Positions 7,294-14,423 of a stretch of 22,556 nucleotides of DNA are shown one piece after another. Each line of letters begins with the position of its first letter. Position 1 is the stretch's first letter. The position numbers and the translations under genes are program-made. This stretch comes from Chloroflexota bacterium (lineage in GTDB: Bacteria > Chloroflexota > Limnocylindria > P2-11E). The notes under the pieces were generated by a model. That model was not told the origin of the DNA. It searched no databases and was given only the letters and a program-made list of their open reading frames with translations. The DNA lies in assembly GCA_016875665.1 (NCBI GenBank), contig VGPA01000002.1, positions 1 through 22,556 of the forward strand, written 5' to 3'.

Positions 7294-7743
7294 CTAGCCG
7301 TCGACTTTCGACACCAGGCACGAGCCGAACGCTTCGAGCAGGTGCGGGCCCACGATCTTCGTAGCCGAGCGCGCGATCGGGGCGAGCAGCCCGCCGAACT
7401 CGAACTCCGCCTGCACGTCCATGGACGTGCCGGCGCCGTCGGCGCGCATGACGAGGCGGATCGCACCGGTCGCGCTCACCGTGCCGGGGCCGTCCTTGCC
7501 GCTCGCGGAGACGACCATCGAATCGCCGTCGCTCGCAGCACGGACGGTGCCCGCGAACCGCACGCCGGCGTCCGCGTAGTGGACGCCGATGGTCGCGGCG
7601 TGGCTGCCGTCGGGGTTCGTGGCGGTCACCGTCGCCCCCGGGATGCAGCCGACCACGCCGGGCACGTCGTCGAGCGCCGCCCGGACCGCCGCCGGCGCGC
7701 TCTTGAAGGCGATGGTGCGCGCGAGCTTGACCGGTGCCGCCAT
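7294..7743 (-). CDS. SRPBCC family protein, CoxG-like
   Basis: 149-residue cytoplasmic protein of the START/Bet v 1-like hydrophobic-cavity fold. It opens with MAAPVKLARTIAFKSAPAAV, then DDVPGVVGCIPGATV (the turn typical of CoxG and carbon-monoxide-dehydrogenase-subunit-G proteins), a beta-rich middle (VRFAGTVRAA, SATGAIRLVMR) and a long C-terminal helix (LLAPIARSATKIVGPHLLEAF). CoxG proteins help mature or tether molybdenum hydroxylases, which is notable because an orphan [2Fe-2S] subunit of that enzyme class lies 1.3 kb away. The ATG at 7741-7743 overlaps the upstream oxidoreductase stop by one base, so the two are translationally coupled. A general ligand-binding SRPBCC role remains possible. 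Confidence 0.82.
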   Translation of the reverse strand: MAAPVKLARTIAFKSAPAAVRAALDDVPGVVGCIPGATVTATNPDGSHAATIGVHYADAGVRFAGTVRAASDGDSMVVSASGKDGPGTVSATGAIRLVMRADGAGTSMDVQAEFEFGGLLAPIARSATKIVGPHLLEAFGSCLVSKVDG

Positions 7744-8867
7744 CAGTCGGCCTCGAGGAGGCGGTCGGGGGAGACCTCGGGATGGCCCGCGTCGCCGCCC
7801 ATCACGCCGGCGGCGACGACCTTGCCGATGATCGCGGCCTCCGCGAGCCCCGCGATCGGGACCGCGATGTGGTAGCCGTCGATCGACGAGACACGGCCGT
7901 AGACGGGCAGGAGATCGGTCGGCACCGGCCGCACCCCGGCCCACGCCTGCTCGATCTCGAGCCCCACGAGCGATGGGAAGACGGAGGCGACGGCGCCGAG
8001 GATCGCTTGCGTGTCGGCGGTGGTGATCGAGACGTCGTACGTGCCCGCGCGGTACGTCGTGCCCATCCAAAGCCGGCCGTCGACGGCGGGCCGGATGCCG
8101 CAGGCGAGCGTGGTCTCGAAGCGCGGATCGGGCTGGTAGATCACGCAGCTGCGCAGCACGCCCGGATGGGGCCTCGTCACAAGCAGCTGCCCCGACACCG
8201 GCATCACCGCGAGCTCGAAGCCGGTCTGGTCCGAGATCGCGCCCGCCCACGCACCGCTCGCGTTCACCACCTGCGGCGCCGTGAAGTCGCCCATGGCCGT
8301 CGTCGCGCGCCACTCGGCGCCGTCGCGGACGAGCTCGGTCACCTCGGCGCCTTCGTGAACCGTGGCACCGCAGGCCACCGCAGCGCGGTGCATGGCCTCG
8401 AGCAGCAGGCGCGGATCGACCTGCGCGTCGCGCGCGTAGAACGCGCCGCCCACCATCCGCTCCGCGAACGCGGGCTCGAGCTCACGGAGCTCGCGTGCGT
8501 CGAGGAAGCGCGTGCCCTCGTACGCGGGCACCTTGCGCATCTCGGCGTCGATCGTGCGCCGCGACGCGAGCTGCTCGGGGGAGTCGAACGCCACCGTCGA
8601 CCCGCTCACGGCGTAGCCGCAGTCGGTGCCGAGCCGCGCGAGGAACGCCGGGTAGTAAGCAAGGCTCTCGAGCACGAGGGCGAGCAGCGGGTTGGGGGAG
8701 CGGAGCTGCGCGCAGATCCATCCGCTCGCCCGGCTCGAGGTGCCGTCACCCACCCGGCCGCGCTCGACGACGCGGACCTTCGCGCCGGACCACGCGAGGT
8801 GGAGCGCGGTGGAGAGGCCGGCGAAGCCGCCCCCGATTACGAGGCAGTCGGCGGTAGCGGCGGGCAC
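7743..8867 (-). CDS. FAD-dependent oxidoreductase, DAO family (glycine/D-amino-acid/sarcosine oxidase type)
   Basis: 374-residue flavoprotein expected to oxidise an amine or N-methyl compound. The N-terminal dinucleotide fold is clear (CLVIGGGFAGLSTALHLA, Gly12, Gly14, Gly17, followed by VVERG with the ribose-binding Glu). Further DAO features are GTSSRASGWI, the mid-protein VVNASGAWAG and a C-terminal second FAD contact region (YGRVSSIDGYHIAVPIAGLAEA). GTG 8865-8867 is chosen because it begins just before the Rossmann strand and because GACACT lies exactly 6 nt upstream; the longer open frame to 8990 codes for low-quality sequence. It is coupled to the CoxG-like gene and divergent from the HD-domain gene. 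DAO-type and HD proteins also co-occur in phosphonate-catabolism loci, but no other phosphonate gene is visible. Confidence 0.88.
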   Translation of the reverse strand: MPAATADCLVIGGGFAGLSTALHLAWSGAKVRVVERGRVGDGTSSRASGWICAQLRSPNPLLALVLESLAYYPAFLARLGTDCGYAVSGSTVAFDSPEQLASRRTIDAEMRKVPAYEGTRFLDARELRELEPAFAERMVGGAFYARDAQVDPRLLLEAMHRAAVACGATVHEGAEVTELVRDGAEWRATTAMGDFTAPQVVNASGAWAGAISDQTGFELAVMPVSGQLLVTRPHPGVLRSCVIYQPDPRFETTLACGIRPAVDGRLWMGTTYRAGTYDVSITTADTQAILGAVASVFPSLVGLEIEQAWAGVRPVPTDLLPVYGRVSSIDGYHIAVPIAGLAEAAIIGKVVAAGVMGGDAGHPEVSPDRLLEAD

Positions 8868-8873
8868 GACCCG

Positions 8874-8879
8874 AGTGTC
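8874..8879 (-). promoter_or_regulatory. -10-like hexamer GACACT, leaderless start of FAD oxidoreductase
   Basis: Read on the reverse strand, GACACT is followed by 6 nt and then GTG (8867). The divergent HD gene has the same layout (CACACT, 6 nt, GTG). No convincing -35 is seen. Confidence 0.4.
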
Positions 8880-8905
8880 GCCTATCCGCTCCCGGCTCGC
8901 ATGGG

Positions 8906-8924
8906 GCGACCTGCACACGGTCGC
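8906..8924. promoter_or_regulatory. Inverted repeat GCGACC-N7-GGTCGC between divergent genes
   Basis: Six perfectly paired positions with a 7-nt spacer, roughly midway between the FAD oxidoreductase and HD-domain starts. It would suit a dimeric regulator controlling both. It is GC-rich and short, so chance is not excluded. Confidence 0.3.
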
Positions 8925-8971
8925 TCGGGGCGTTGGTCGAGGAGCACATGGCGGGACTTGCGCGGATGAGG

Positions 8972-8977
8972 CACACT
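8972..8977 (+). promoter_or_regulatory. -10-like hexamer CACACT, leaderless start of HD gene
   Basis: CACACT ends 6 nt before GTG 8984, mirroring the divergent oxidoreductase promoter. It supports GTG 8984 over the in-frame ATGs at 8948 and 8966 and the TTG at 8933. Confidence 0.4.
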
Positions 8978-8983
8978 GGTCAC

Positions 8984-9616
8984 GTGGCAATCGAGGAGCC
9001 GGTTCGCCGGGCCGCGAAGAGCCGCCTCTACAAGCCCGACTGGAAGCACATCGAGAAAGGCGCGACCGAGGACTTCGTGCGCGCGGATTGGGAGCTCCTG
9101 AACGCGCAGCGCAAGGAGTTCTACGCCGAGTACCAGGTCGAGGCCGTGCTCAAGATGATGGAGACCTTCCGTGAGGAGCCGTCGTTCGGCTACCAGGTCA
9201 ACAACTACCACCACATGCTCCAGTCGGCGACGAAGGTCTGGCTCGACCGCCACGAGGAGGAGGACGTCGTCGTAGCCCTCCTCCACGACATCGGCTTCAT
9301 CATCGCCCCCTCGCGCCACGGCGCGTTCGCGGCCGAATTCCTCGGCCCGTACGTCTCGGATCGCAATCGCTGGATGCTCGAGCGGCATCAGGTCTTCGGC
9401 GACCACCACGTCAAGGAGTACCCGTCGCTGCTCGACCCGAACGGCCGGGACAAGTGGCGCGGCCACGAGCACTTCGACTGGGGCGCGGAGTTCGCCGAGA
9501 AGTACGACCAGGGGGCCGTCGACGCGAAGTTCGAGTCGGCGCCGATCGAGTTCTTCGTCCCGATGGTCCGCCGCGTCTTCGCCCGTAAGCCCCACCCCAA
9601 GCCGATCGGGGAGTAG
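8984..9616 (+). CDS. HD-domain protein, COG4341-like (MIOX/PhnZ-related fold)
   Basis: 210-residue cytoplasmic protein of the HD superfamily. The metal-ligand series is complete: YHHMLQSAT (His77), VALLHDIG (His101-Asp102), SRHGAFAA (His112), MLERHQVFG (His135) and EKYDQGAVD (Asp175). The block from LHDIG through GPYVS and the C-terminal PIEFFVPMVRRVFAR match my memory of COG4341 predicted phosphohydrolases. Those are relatives of the mixed-valent di-iron oxygenases inositol oxygenase and PhnZ, so oxygenase activity is as possible as hydrolysis. The start is uncertain: GTG 8984 has CACACT 6 nt upstream, whereas ATG 8948 has GAGGAG 4 nt upstream. It ends 21 nt before hisD on the same strand, so some transcripts may read into the histidine operon. 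Confidence 0.82.
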   Translation: MAIEEPVRRAAKSRLYKPDWKHIEKGATEDFVRADWELLNAQRKEFYAEYQVEAVLKMMETFREEPSFGYQVNNYHHMLQSATKVWLDRHEEEDVVVALLHDIGFIIAPSRHGAFAAEFLGPYVSDRNRWMLERHQVFGDHHVKEYPSLLDPNGRDKWRGHEHFDWGAEFAEKYDQGAVDAKFESAPIEFFVPMVRRVFARKPHPKPIGE

Positions 9617-9625
9617 CAGAAGCCT

Positions 9626-9631
9626 CACAAT
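9626..9631 (+). promoter_or_regulatory. -10-like hexamer CACAAT in front of hisD
   Basis: CACAAT lies exactly 6 nt before the hisD ATG (9638), and no Shine-Dalgarno sequence is visible there. This suggests the histidine operon has its own leaderless promoter within the 21-nt gap after the HD gene. Confidence 0.4.
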
Positions 9632-9637
9632 TCGCGC

Positions 9638-10876
9638 ATGGCACTTCCGATCCGCGACCTGGCCGCCTTGCGCCTTGAGGTGGAGCGGCGCCGCAACGCC
9701 CAGGCCTTCGACGAGAAGACCCTCGGCGCCGCGCGCGCCTCCATCGCCGACGTGCGGAAGCGCGGGGACGCGGCCGTCCTCGCGAGCGTCCGGGCGTTCG
9801 ACCGCAAGGATGCCCGCGCGGCCGATCTCTGGGCGACGGCGGGCGACCTGCGCCGCGCCGCGGCGAAGCTCCCGCGCGACGTCCGCTCGGCGATCGACGT
9901 GGCCGCGAAGCGGATCGGGGCCTTCCACGGCAAGCAGAAGCCCAAGGCGGTGATCCACCGCACACCGCAGACCAAGACGGAGCTCGTGCCGCAGCCGCTC
10001 GCGCGCGTCGGCGGGTGCGTGCCGCGCGGCGTCCGGGGCTACCCGTCGACCGCACTGATGATCGGCGTCCCGGCACGGATCGCGGGCGTGAAAGAGCTCG
10101 TGCTCTGCTCGCCCATGACCGCCGATGGCGTCATCGATCCGGCTCTCGCGTACGCGGCGCTCGCCGTCGACGCGGACGGGCTGCTCCGCGCGGGCGGCGC
10201 CGCCGGCGTCGCGGCGATGGCGATCGGCACCAAGACGGTTGAGCGCGTGGACAAGATCGTGGGCCCCGGCAACTCGTTCACCACCGCGGCCAAGTGGCTC
10301 GTCTCCGCCGAGGTCGGCATCGACGGCCTGCAGGGCCCGAGCGAGCTGGTCATCGTCGCGGGCGAAGACGCCGAGCCGGCGTCGATCGTGCTGGACCTCA
10401 AGGCGCAGGCCGAGCACGGCGGCGGCCCGTACGCGGCGCTCGTCTCGCCGAGCCAGGGTGTGCTCGCCGTCGTCGCCGCGGTGGCCGAGCGCCTCGGCGG
10501 CGACAACATCGGGATCTTCCACGCGGGCTCGCTGAACGAAGCGCTCGACGCCGCGATCATGGCCGCGCCCGAGCACGTGCACCTCGCCGGCCGCCAGGCC
10601 TCGCGGCTCGCGCCGCGCGCCCGTAACGCCGGCGCTTTGTTCGTGGGCACGCAGACCGCGGTCGCGTTCGGCGACTACGTCGCGGGCTCGAACCACGTGC
10701 TGCCCACCGGCGGCTCCGCGCGCTGGGCGTCGCCGCTCCGTGTGGAGGACTTCGTCCGCTGGATGACGCGCGTCGAAGCGCGCGGCAGCCTCACCGCGAT
10801 CGCGCGCGCCGGCGCCGCCATCGCCCAGTACGAGGACATGGAGTACCACGCCGCCTCCATGGAAATGCGTGGTTAG
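9638..10876 (+). CDS. hisD: Histidinol dehydrogenase
   Basis: Zinc- and NAD-dependent enzyme for the last two histidine steps, L-histidinol to L-histidine; 412 residues, slightly short for the family (about 430). Catalytic and zinc residues are all seen: Gln257 and His260 (LKAQAEH), Glu312 and His313 (APEHVHL), Asp346 and His353 (FGDYVAGSNHVLPTG), and a C-terminal His404 (MEYHAAS). VDKIVGPGN (204-212) is the NAD-site signature. Some usually conserved stretches differ: GGCVPRGVRGYPST (125-138) replaces the common YVPGG-type loop, GPGNSFTTAAKWL differs from GPGN-x-YV-x-AAK, and AEHG replaces AEHD. This looks like a divergent but active HisD. It is first of the histidine operon, with hisC 3 nt downstream. 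Confidence 0.95.
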   Translation: MALPIRDLAALRLEVERRRNAQAFDEKTLGAARASIADVRKRGDAAVLASVRAFDRKDARAADLWATAGDLRRAAAKLPRDVRSAIDVAAKRIGAFHGKQKPKAVIHRTPQTKTELVPQPLARVGGCVPRGVRGYPSTALMIGVPARIAGVKELVLCSPMTADGVIDPALAYAALAVDADGLLRAGGAAGVAAMAIGTKTVERVDKIVGPGNSFTTAAKWLVSAEVGIDGLQGPSELVIVAGEDAEPASIVLDLKAQAEHGGGPYAALVSPSQGVLAVVAAVAERLGGDNIGIFHAGSLNEALDAAIMAAPEHVHLAGRQASRLAPRARNAGALFVGTQTAVAFGDYVAGSNHVLPTGGSARWASPLRVEDFVRWMTRVEARGSLTAIARAGAAIAQYEDMEYHAASMEMRG

Positions 10877-10879
10877 CGA

Positions 10880-11959
10880 ATGAGCCGCTTCCCGAAGCCG
10901 AGGGAGGATCTTCAGGGCTTCGCCGCCTACCGCACGCAGCAGATGGCGGCCGAGGTGAAGATCCACGCGAACGAGTGGGGTGAGCCCACGTCCGCGGCCG
11001 GCTACCTGAGCGCGGACGAGCTCGAGGCGCTGCTGCTCAACCGCTACCCGGACGACGGGGCCGCGCTGCGCGGTGCGCTCGCGCGCCGCTGGGATGTGAC
11101 CGAGGACCAGATCCTCTTCGGCAACGGCTCGAACGAGCTGCTGCTCGACACGTTCCTCGCGTTCGCGGGCCACGGCCGCACCGTGCTGCTGTTCGAGCCG
11201 ACCTACTCGATGCATGAACGCCTCGCGCGGACCGCCGGCTCCACCGTCGTGCTGGAGGAGATCGGCCTGCCGTACGACGTCACCCTCGCGCGCGCGACCG
11301 CCGCGATGGAGCGGGTGAAGCCGCACGTCGTGCTGTTCTGCACCCCGAACAACCCGACCGGGAACACCGTCGCGCGCGAGGTCGTCGCCGGGGTCGCGTC
11401 GCGGTGGCCCGAGACGCTCGTGCTGGTGGACGAGGCCTACACCGAGTTCGCCGGCACCACCCACATGCCGCTCGTGAAGACGCACCCGAACGTCGTCGTC
11501 ACCCGGACGTTCTCGAAGGCGCGGGCCGCCGCCGCGCTCCGCCTCGGTGTGCTCGTGGCCGACCCCGCGATCGCGTCGATCTACCGCGCCGTCGCGCGGC
11601 CGTACTCGGTGAACGCGCTCACCTTCGCGGTGGCGCTGCGCGTCCTCGAGGACGAGGCGCAGGTCGAAAGGCGCGTGGCGCGTGCGCGCGCCGAGCGGGA
11701 GCGCATCGCCGCAGCGCTCGCGACGCAGGGCGCGGTCCAGGCGTTTCCGTCGGAGGCGAACTTCATCCTGTTCCGGGTGAAGGAGCCGACCGCCGCGGTG
11801 CACGCGCGCTTCCTCGCGCAGGGCGTGCTCATCCGCGATGTGTCCGGCTGGCCGGGGTGCGCCGGCTGCCTGCGCGTCACGGTCGGCACGCGCGCCGAGA
11901 ACGACCGCTTCATCGCGGCGCTCGGCCCGGTGTTCAAAGGGGTGGGGGTGACGAAGTGA
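10880..11959 (+). CDS. hisC: Histidinol-phosphate aminotransferase
   Basis: PLP-dependent class I/II aminotransferase converting imidazole-acetol phosphate to histidinol phosphate; 359 residues, normal length. The Schiff-base lysine is Lys213 in TRTFSKA. Cofactor contacts are Asn158 in TPNNPTG and Asp184/Tyr187 in VDEAY; ILFGNGSNELL holds the phosphate-side loop, and LRVTVGT near the end carries the substrate-carboxylate arginine. After the lysine the sequence reads ARAAAALRLGV where many HisC have AFGLAGLRxGY. ATG 10880 follows the hisD stop by 3 nt, and its own stop overlaps the hisB GTG by 4 nt. HisC enzymes may also serve aromatic amino acids, but the operon fixes the main role. Confidence 0.95.
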   Translation: MSRFPKPREDLQGFAAYRTQQMAAEVKIHANEWGEPTSAAGYLSADELEALLLNRYPDDGAALRGALARRWDVTEDQILFGNGSNELLLDTFLAFAGHGRTVLLFEPTYSMHERLARTAGSTVVLEEIGLPYDVTLARATAAMERVKPHVVLFCTPNNPTGNTVAREVVAGVASRWPETLVLVDEAYTEFAGTTHMPLVKTHPNVVVTRTFSKARAAAALRLGVLVADPAIASIYRAVARPYSVNALTFAVALRVLEDEAQVERRVARARAERERIAAALATQGAVQAFPSEANFILFRVKEPTAAVHARFLAQGVLIRDVSGWPGCAGCLRVTVGTRAENDRFIAALGPVFKGVGVTK

Positions 11960-12564
11960 GTCCGGCTGCCAAAGCGCGAACGGGCACGATGCGGCGCAAG
12001 AGCAAGGAGTCGGACATCCAGGTCACGCTCAAGCTCGACGGCTCGGGCAAGCCCGACGTGAAGACGCCCATCCCGTTCCTCGACCACATGCTCGACCTTG
12101 TCACCGTGCACGGGCTCCTCGACCTGAGGGTGCGCGCCGACGGGGACATGCACGTCGACCAGCACCACACGGTGGAGGACCTCGGGCTGGTGCTCGGGCG
12201 CGCGCTCGACGCGGCGCTGGGCGACCGGCGCGGGATCGTGCGCTACGCGTCGATCACGATGCCGATGGACGAGTGCCTCGTGAACGTCGCGATCGACCTC
12301 GGCGGCAGGCCCTATTTCGAGTACGACCTGAGGCCGAAGCAGCGGATCGTGGGGAAGTTCGACACCTCGATCTTCCCGCACTTCCTCGAGTCGTTCGCGC
12401 AGACCGGCCGGCTCACCCTGCACGTGACGCAGATCCGCAACGGCAACGCGCACCACCTCCTCGAGGCGGCGGCCAAGGGGCTCGGGCGGGTGCTGGACGG
12501 GGCGACGCGCCGCGACCCGCGGCGCGCGGGACAGGTGCCGTCGTCTAAGGGCCTCATCGGCTGA
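11956..12564 (+). CDS. hisB: Imidazoleglycerol-phosphate dehydratase
   Basis: Manganese enzyme that dehydrates imidazole glycerol phosphate to imidazole-acetol phosphate; 202 residues, so monofunctional and without the phosphatase domain found in enterobacterial HisB. Signatures in order are KLDGSGK (26-32), PFLDHML (40-46), DQHHTVEDLG (68-77), a second-half NAHHLLEAAAKGLGR and a terminal SSKG. GTG 11956 overlaps the hisC stop (GTGA) and is preferred; ATG at residue 12 would remove an unconserved Ala/Lys-rich leader only. With no phosphatase domain, histidinol-phosphate phosphatase must be encoded elsewhere. Confidence 0.95.
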   Translation: MSPAAKARTGTMRRKSKESDIQVTLKLDGSGKPDVKTPIPFLDHMLDLVTVHGLLDLRVRADGDMHVDQHHTVEDLGLVLGRALDAALGDRRGIVRYASITMPMDECLVNVAIDLGGRPYFEYDLRPKQRIVGKFDTSIFPHFLESFAQTGRLTLHVTQIRNGNAHHLLEAAAKGLGRVLDGATRRDPRRAGQVPSSKGLIG

Positions 12565-12571
12565 TCGCACC

Positions 12572-13462
12572 GTGAGCGGCGCCGCGCTGCTCGTCGACTG
12601 CTCGAGCCTCGCCTACCGCGCGTACCACTCGGTGCCCCCGCTCCTCGCGCCGGACGGCCGCGAGGTGCACGCCGCGCTCGGCCTGTTCAACTTCCTCATC
12701 CGTCTCCTCGAGGACCGGCAGCCCAGCGTGCTGCACGTCGCGCTCGACGACGACTGGCGGCCGCAGTTCAGGGTCGACGCGCTCCCCACGTACAAGACGC
12801 ACCGCCTTGCGGGAGAGGGGGAGCCCGAGGACACCGTGGGCGTACAGATCGCCATCGCGGCGGCCCTTCTGGAGGAGATGGGCGTCTCCGTCGCGCGGGC
12901 GCCGGGCTACGAGGCGGAGGACGTCATCGCGTCGCTGCTGCCGCGCACGCCGGGGCCGGTGGAGATCGTCACCGGGGACCGCGATCTCTTCGCCCTCGTC
13001 GTCGATCCGCGGGTGCGGGTGCTCTACACGCTCCAGGGCGTCACGGGGCTCGCATTCGTCGACCAGGAATGGGTCGCACGGAAGCACGGGATCCCGGGCG
13101 ACCGCTACCTCGACTACGCGCTCATGCGCGGCGACCCCTCCGACGGGCTGCCCGGCGTGCGCGGCATCGGCGAGAAAACGGCGTCCGCGCTGCTCACCAA
13201 GTACGGCTCGCTCGACGCGATCCTCGCCGCGCGCGACCTCTCGCCGACGATCCGCGCGCGGTTCGCCGCCTCCGCCGAGTACCTGGAGGCCGCCCGGCGC
13301 GTGGTCGCGCCGGTGATGGACTGCCCGCTGTCTGCGGGAAGCGGCGCGCTCCCGTGCGGGCCCGTCGACGCCGGCGCCCTGCTCGCGCGCGCGCGGGCGG
13401 TCAATCTCGGCGGTTCCGTGGAACGTCTCGTGGCGGCACTCCGCCCTAGATTGGAGGGGTGA
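12572..13462 (+). CDS. Stand-alone 5'-3' exonuclease (Pol I N-terminal / FEN-like)
   Basis: 296-residue nuclease matching the 5'-3' exonuclease domain of DNA polymerase I without a polymerase part. Such enzymes remove RNA primers and flaps during replication and repair. Metal-site acidic residues are Asp9 (LLVDCSS), Glu115 and Asp117 (GYEAEDVIA), Asp136 and Asp138 (VTGDRDLF), and Asp188 and Asp191 (RGDPSDGLPG). The helix-hairpin-helix follows at GVRGIGEKTASALLTKYGSLD. The usual YK-x-x-R helical arch reads YKTHR (74-78). It starts at GTG 12572, 7 nt after hisB, and its stop overlaps the next start by 4 nt, so it is embedded in the histidine operon despite having no role in that pathway. Confidence 0.9.
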   Translation: MSGAALLVDCSSLAYRAYHSVPPLLAPDGREVHAALGLFNFLIRLLEDRQPSVLHVALDDDWRPQFRVDALPTYKTHRLAGEGEPEDTVGVQIAIAAALLEEMGVSVARAPGYEAEDVIASLLPRTPGPVEIVTGDRDLFALVVDPRVRVLYTLQGVTGLAFVDQEWVARKHGIPGDRYLDYALMRGDPSDGLPGVRGIGEKTASALLTKYGSLDAILAARDLSPTIRARFAASAEYLEAARRVVAPVMDCPLSAGSGALPCGPVDAGALLARARAVNLGGSVERLVAALRPRLEG

Positions 13463-13809
13463 GGCCCCTACTCCCGCTCGCGATCCTGGCCGGATTCGGC
13501 ACCGACATCTTCGGGTCCGCGATCGTGTTCCAGATCCTGCAACCCGGGGCGGAGTCGATACTGGGGTGGGTGCTGGGCGGATTCATGACATTTCTCGGCG
13601 GTATGGTCGCGGCGCAGCTCGCGCCGGGCTCCGAGCTCGCGAGTGCGTTCGGGGTCGGCGCGCTCACCACCGCATACACCTTCCTCATCGTCCTCGCGAG
13701 CCCGGCGGAAGGGCCGTTCTGGCCCATCGCGCTCGCGATGCTGATCACGGTCCCGCTGGCGGTGGCCGGTGGCACGACGCGCGCCGCGCTACGGATGCAC
13801 ACCTCGTGA
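13459..13809 (+). CDS. Small hydrophobic membrane protein of unknown function
   Basis: 116 residues with about four membrane segments (roughly 3-23, 31-54, 62-80, 88-106) and a short basic C-terminus. A glycine-rich pair in segment 2 (GWVLGGFMTFLGGMVAA) suggests tight helix packing. I do not recognise a family. GTG 13459 overlaps the exonuclease stop by 4 nt and its own stop overlaps the hisH GTG by 4 nt, so it is firmly coupled inside the histidine operon. Coding is supported by the overlaps and GC-rich third positions. Role unknown; a transport or assembly helper is conceivable but unsupported. Confidence 0.75.
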   Translation: MRPLLPLAILAGFGTDIFGSAIVFQILQPGAESILGWVLGGFMTFLGGMVAAQLAPGSELASAFGVGALTTAYTFLIVLASPAEGPFWPIALAMLITVPLAVAGGTTRAALRMHTS

Positions 13810-14423
13810 TCGCCATCGTCGACTACGGCGTCGGTAACCTGGCGAGCGTGCGCAAGGCCTTCGCCTCGCTTGGCGCACGGGCCGAGCTCGAGCGCGACGG
13901 GGAGCGGGTCGTCCGCGCCGACGCGCTCGTGCTACCCGGGGTCGGGAACTTCGGACATTGCTCGCGCGAGCTCAACCGGTTCGGGCTGGCCGAGCCCGTG
14001 CGCGAGGCCCACCGCCGCGGCGTGCCGATTCTCGGCATCTGCGTCGGCCTGCAGCTGCTGTTCGACGGGAGCGAGGAGGACCCGTCGTCCACGGGCCTCG
14101 GGCTCCTGCGCGGCTGGGTCCAGCGCATGACGGGTGCTCCGCGCCTGCCGCAGATCGGTTGGAACGCGCTGCGTCTCACGGGCATGCACCCGTGGCTGCG
14201 CGACGTGCGCGACGGCGATTACTTCTACTTCGTGCACTCGTTCGCCCCGACGCCGGCCGAGCAGTCCTACGTGGTTGGTGGCGTCGAGTACGGGGGCCTG
14301 TGGTGCGCGGCCGCGGGGGGCGACAACCTCCTGGGAGTGCAGTTCCACCCCGAGAAGTCGGGCGCCAACGGGCTGCGTCTGCTGCGGGCCTTCGCGCGCG
14401 CGACCGTTGGGGCTCGCGCATGA
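13806..14423 (+). CDS. hisH: Imidazole glycerol phosphate synthase, glutamine amidotransferase subunit
   Basis: Class I glutamine amidotransferase that feeds ammonia to HisF; 205 residues, normal. The catalytic triad is Cys79 (LGICVGLQLLF), His181 and Glu183 (GVQFHPEKSG). The N-terminal IAIVDYGVGNLASV and LPGVGNFG (oxyanion-side loop) are family signatures, as is the HisF-facing YFVHSFAP. GTG 13806 overlaps the previous stop by 4 nt, and the stop overlaps hisA ATG by 4 nt. It forms the heterodimer with the product of hisF two genes downstream. Confidence 0.96.
   Translation: MIAIVDYGVGNLASVRKAFASLGARAELERDGERVVRADALVLPGVGNFGHCSRELNRFGLAEPVREAHRRGVPILGICVGLQLLFDGSEEDPSSTGLGLLRGWVQRMTGAPRLPQIGWNALRLTGMHPWLRDVRDGDYFYFVHSFAPTPAEQSYVVGGVEYGGLWCAAAGGDNLLGVQFHPEKSGANGLRLLRAFARATVGARA

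Noticed and set aside
8882..11803. Very long open frame on the reverse strand (over 900 codons) opposite the HD, hisD and hisC genes
   Set aside because: It is His/Arg/Asp-rich low-complexity sequence with no recognisable domain, and lies antisense to genes with intact catalytic motifs. High GC content keeps such frames open.
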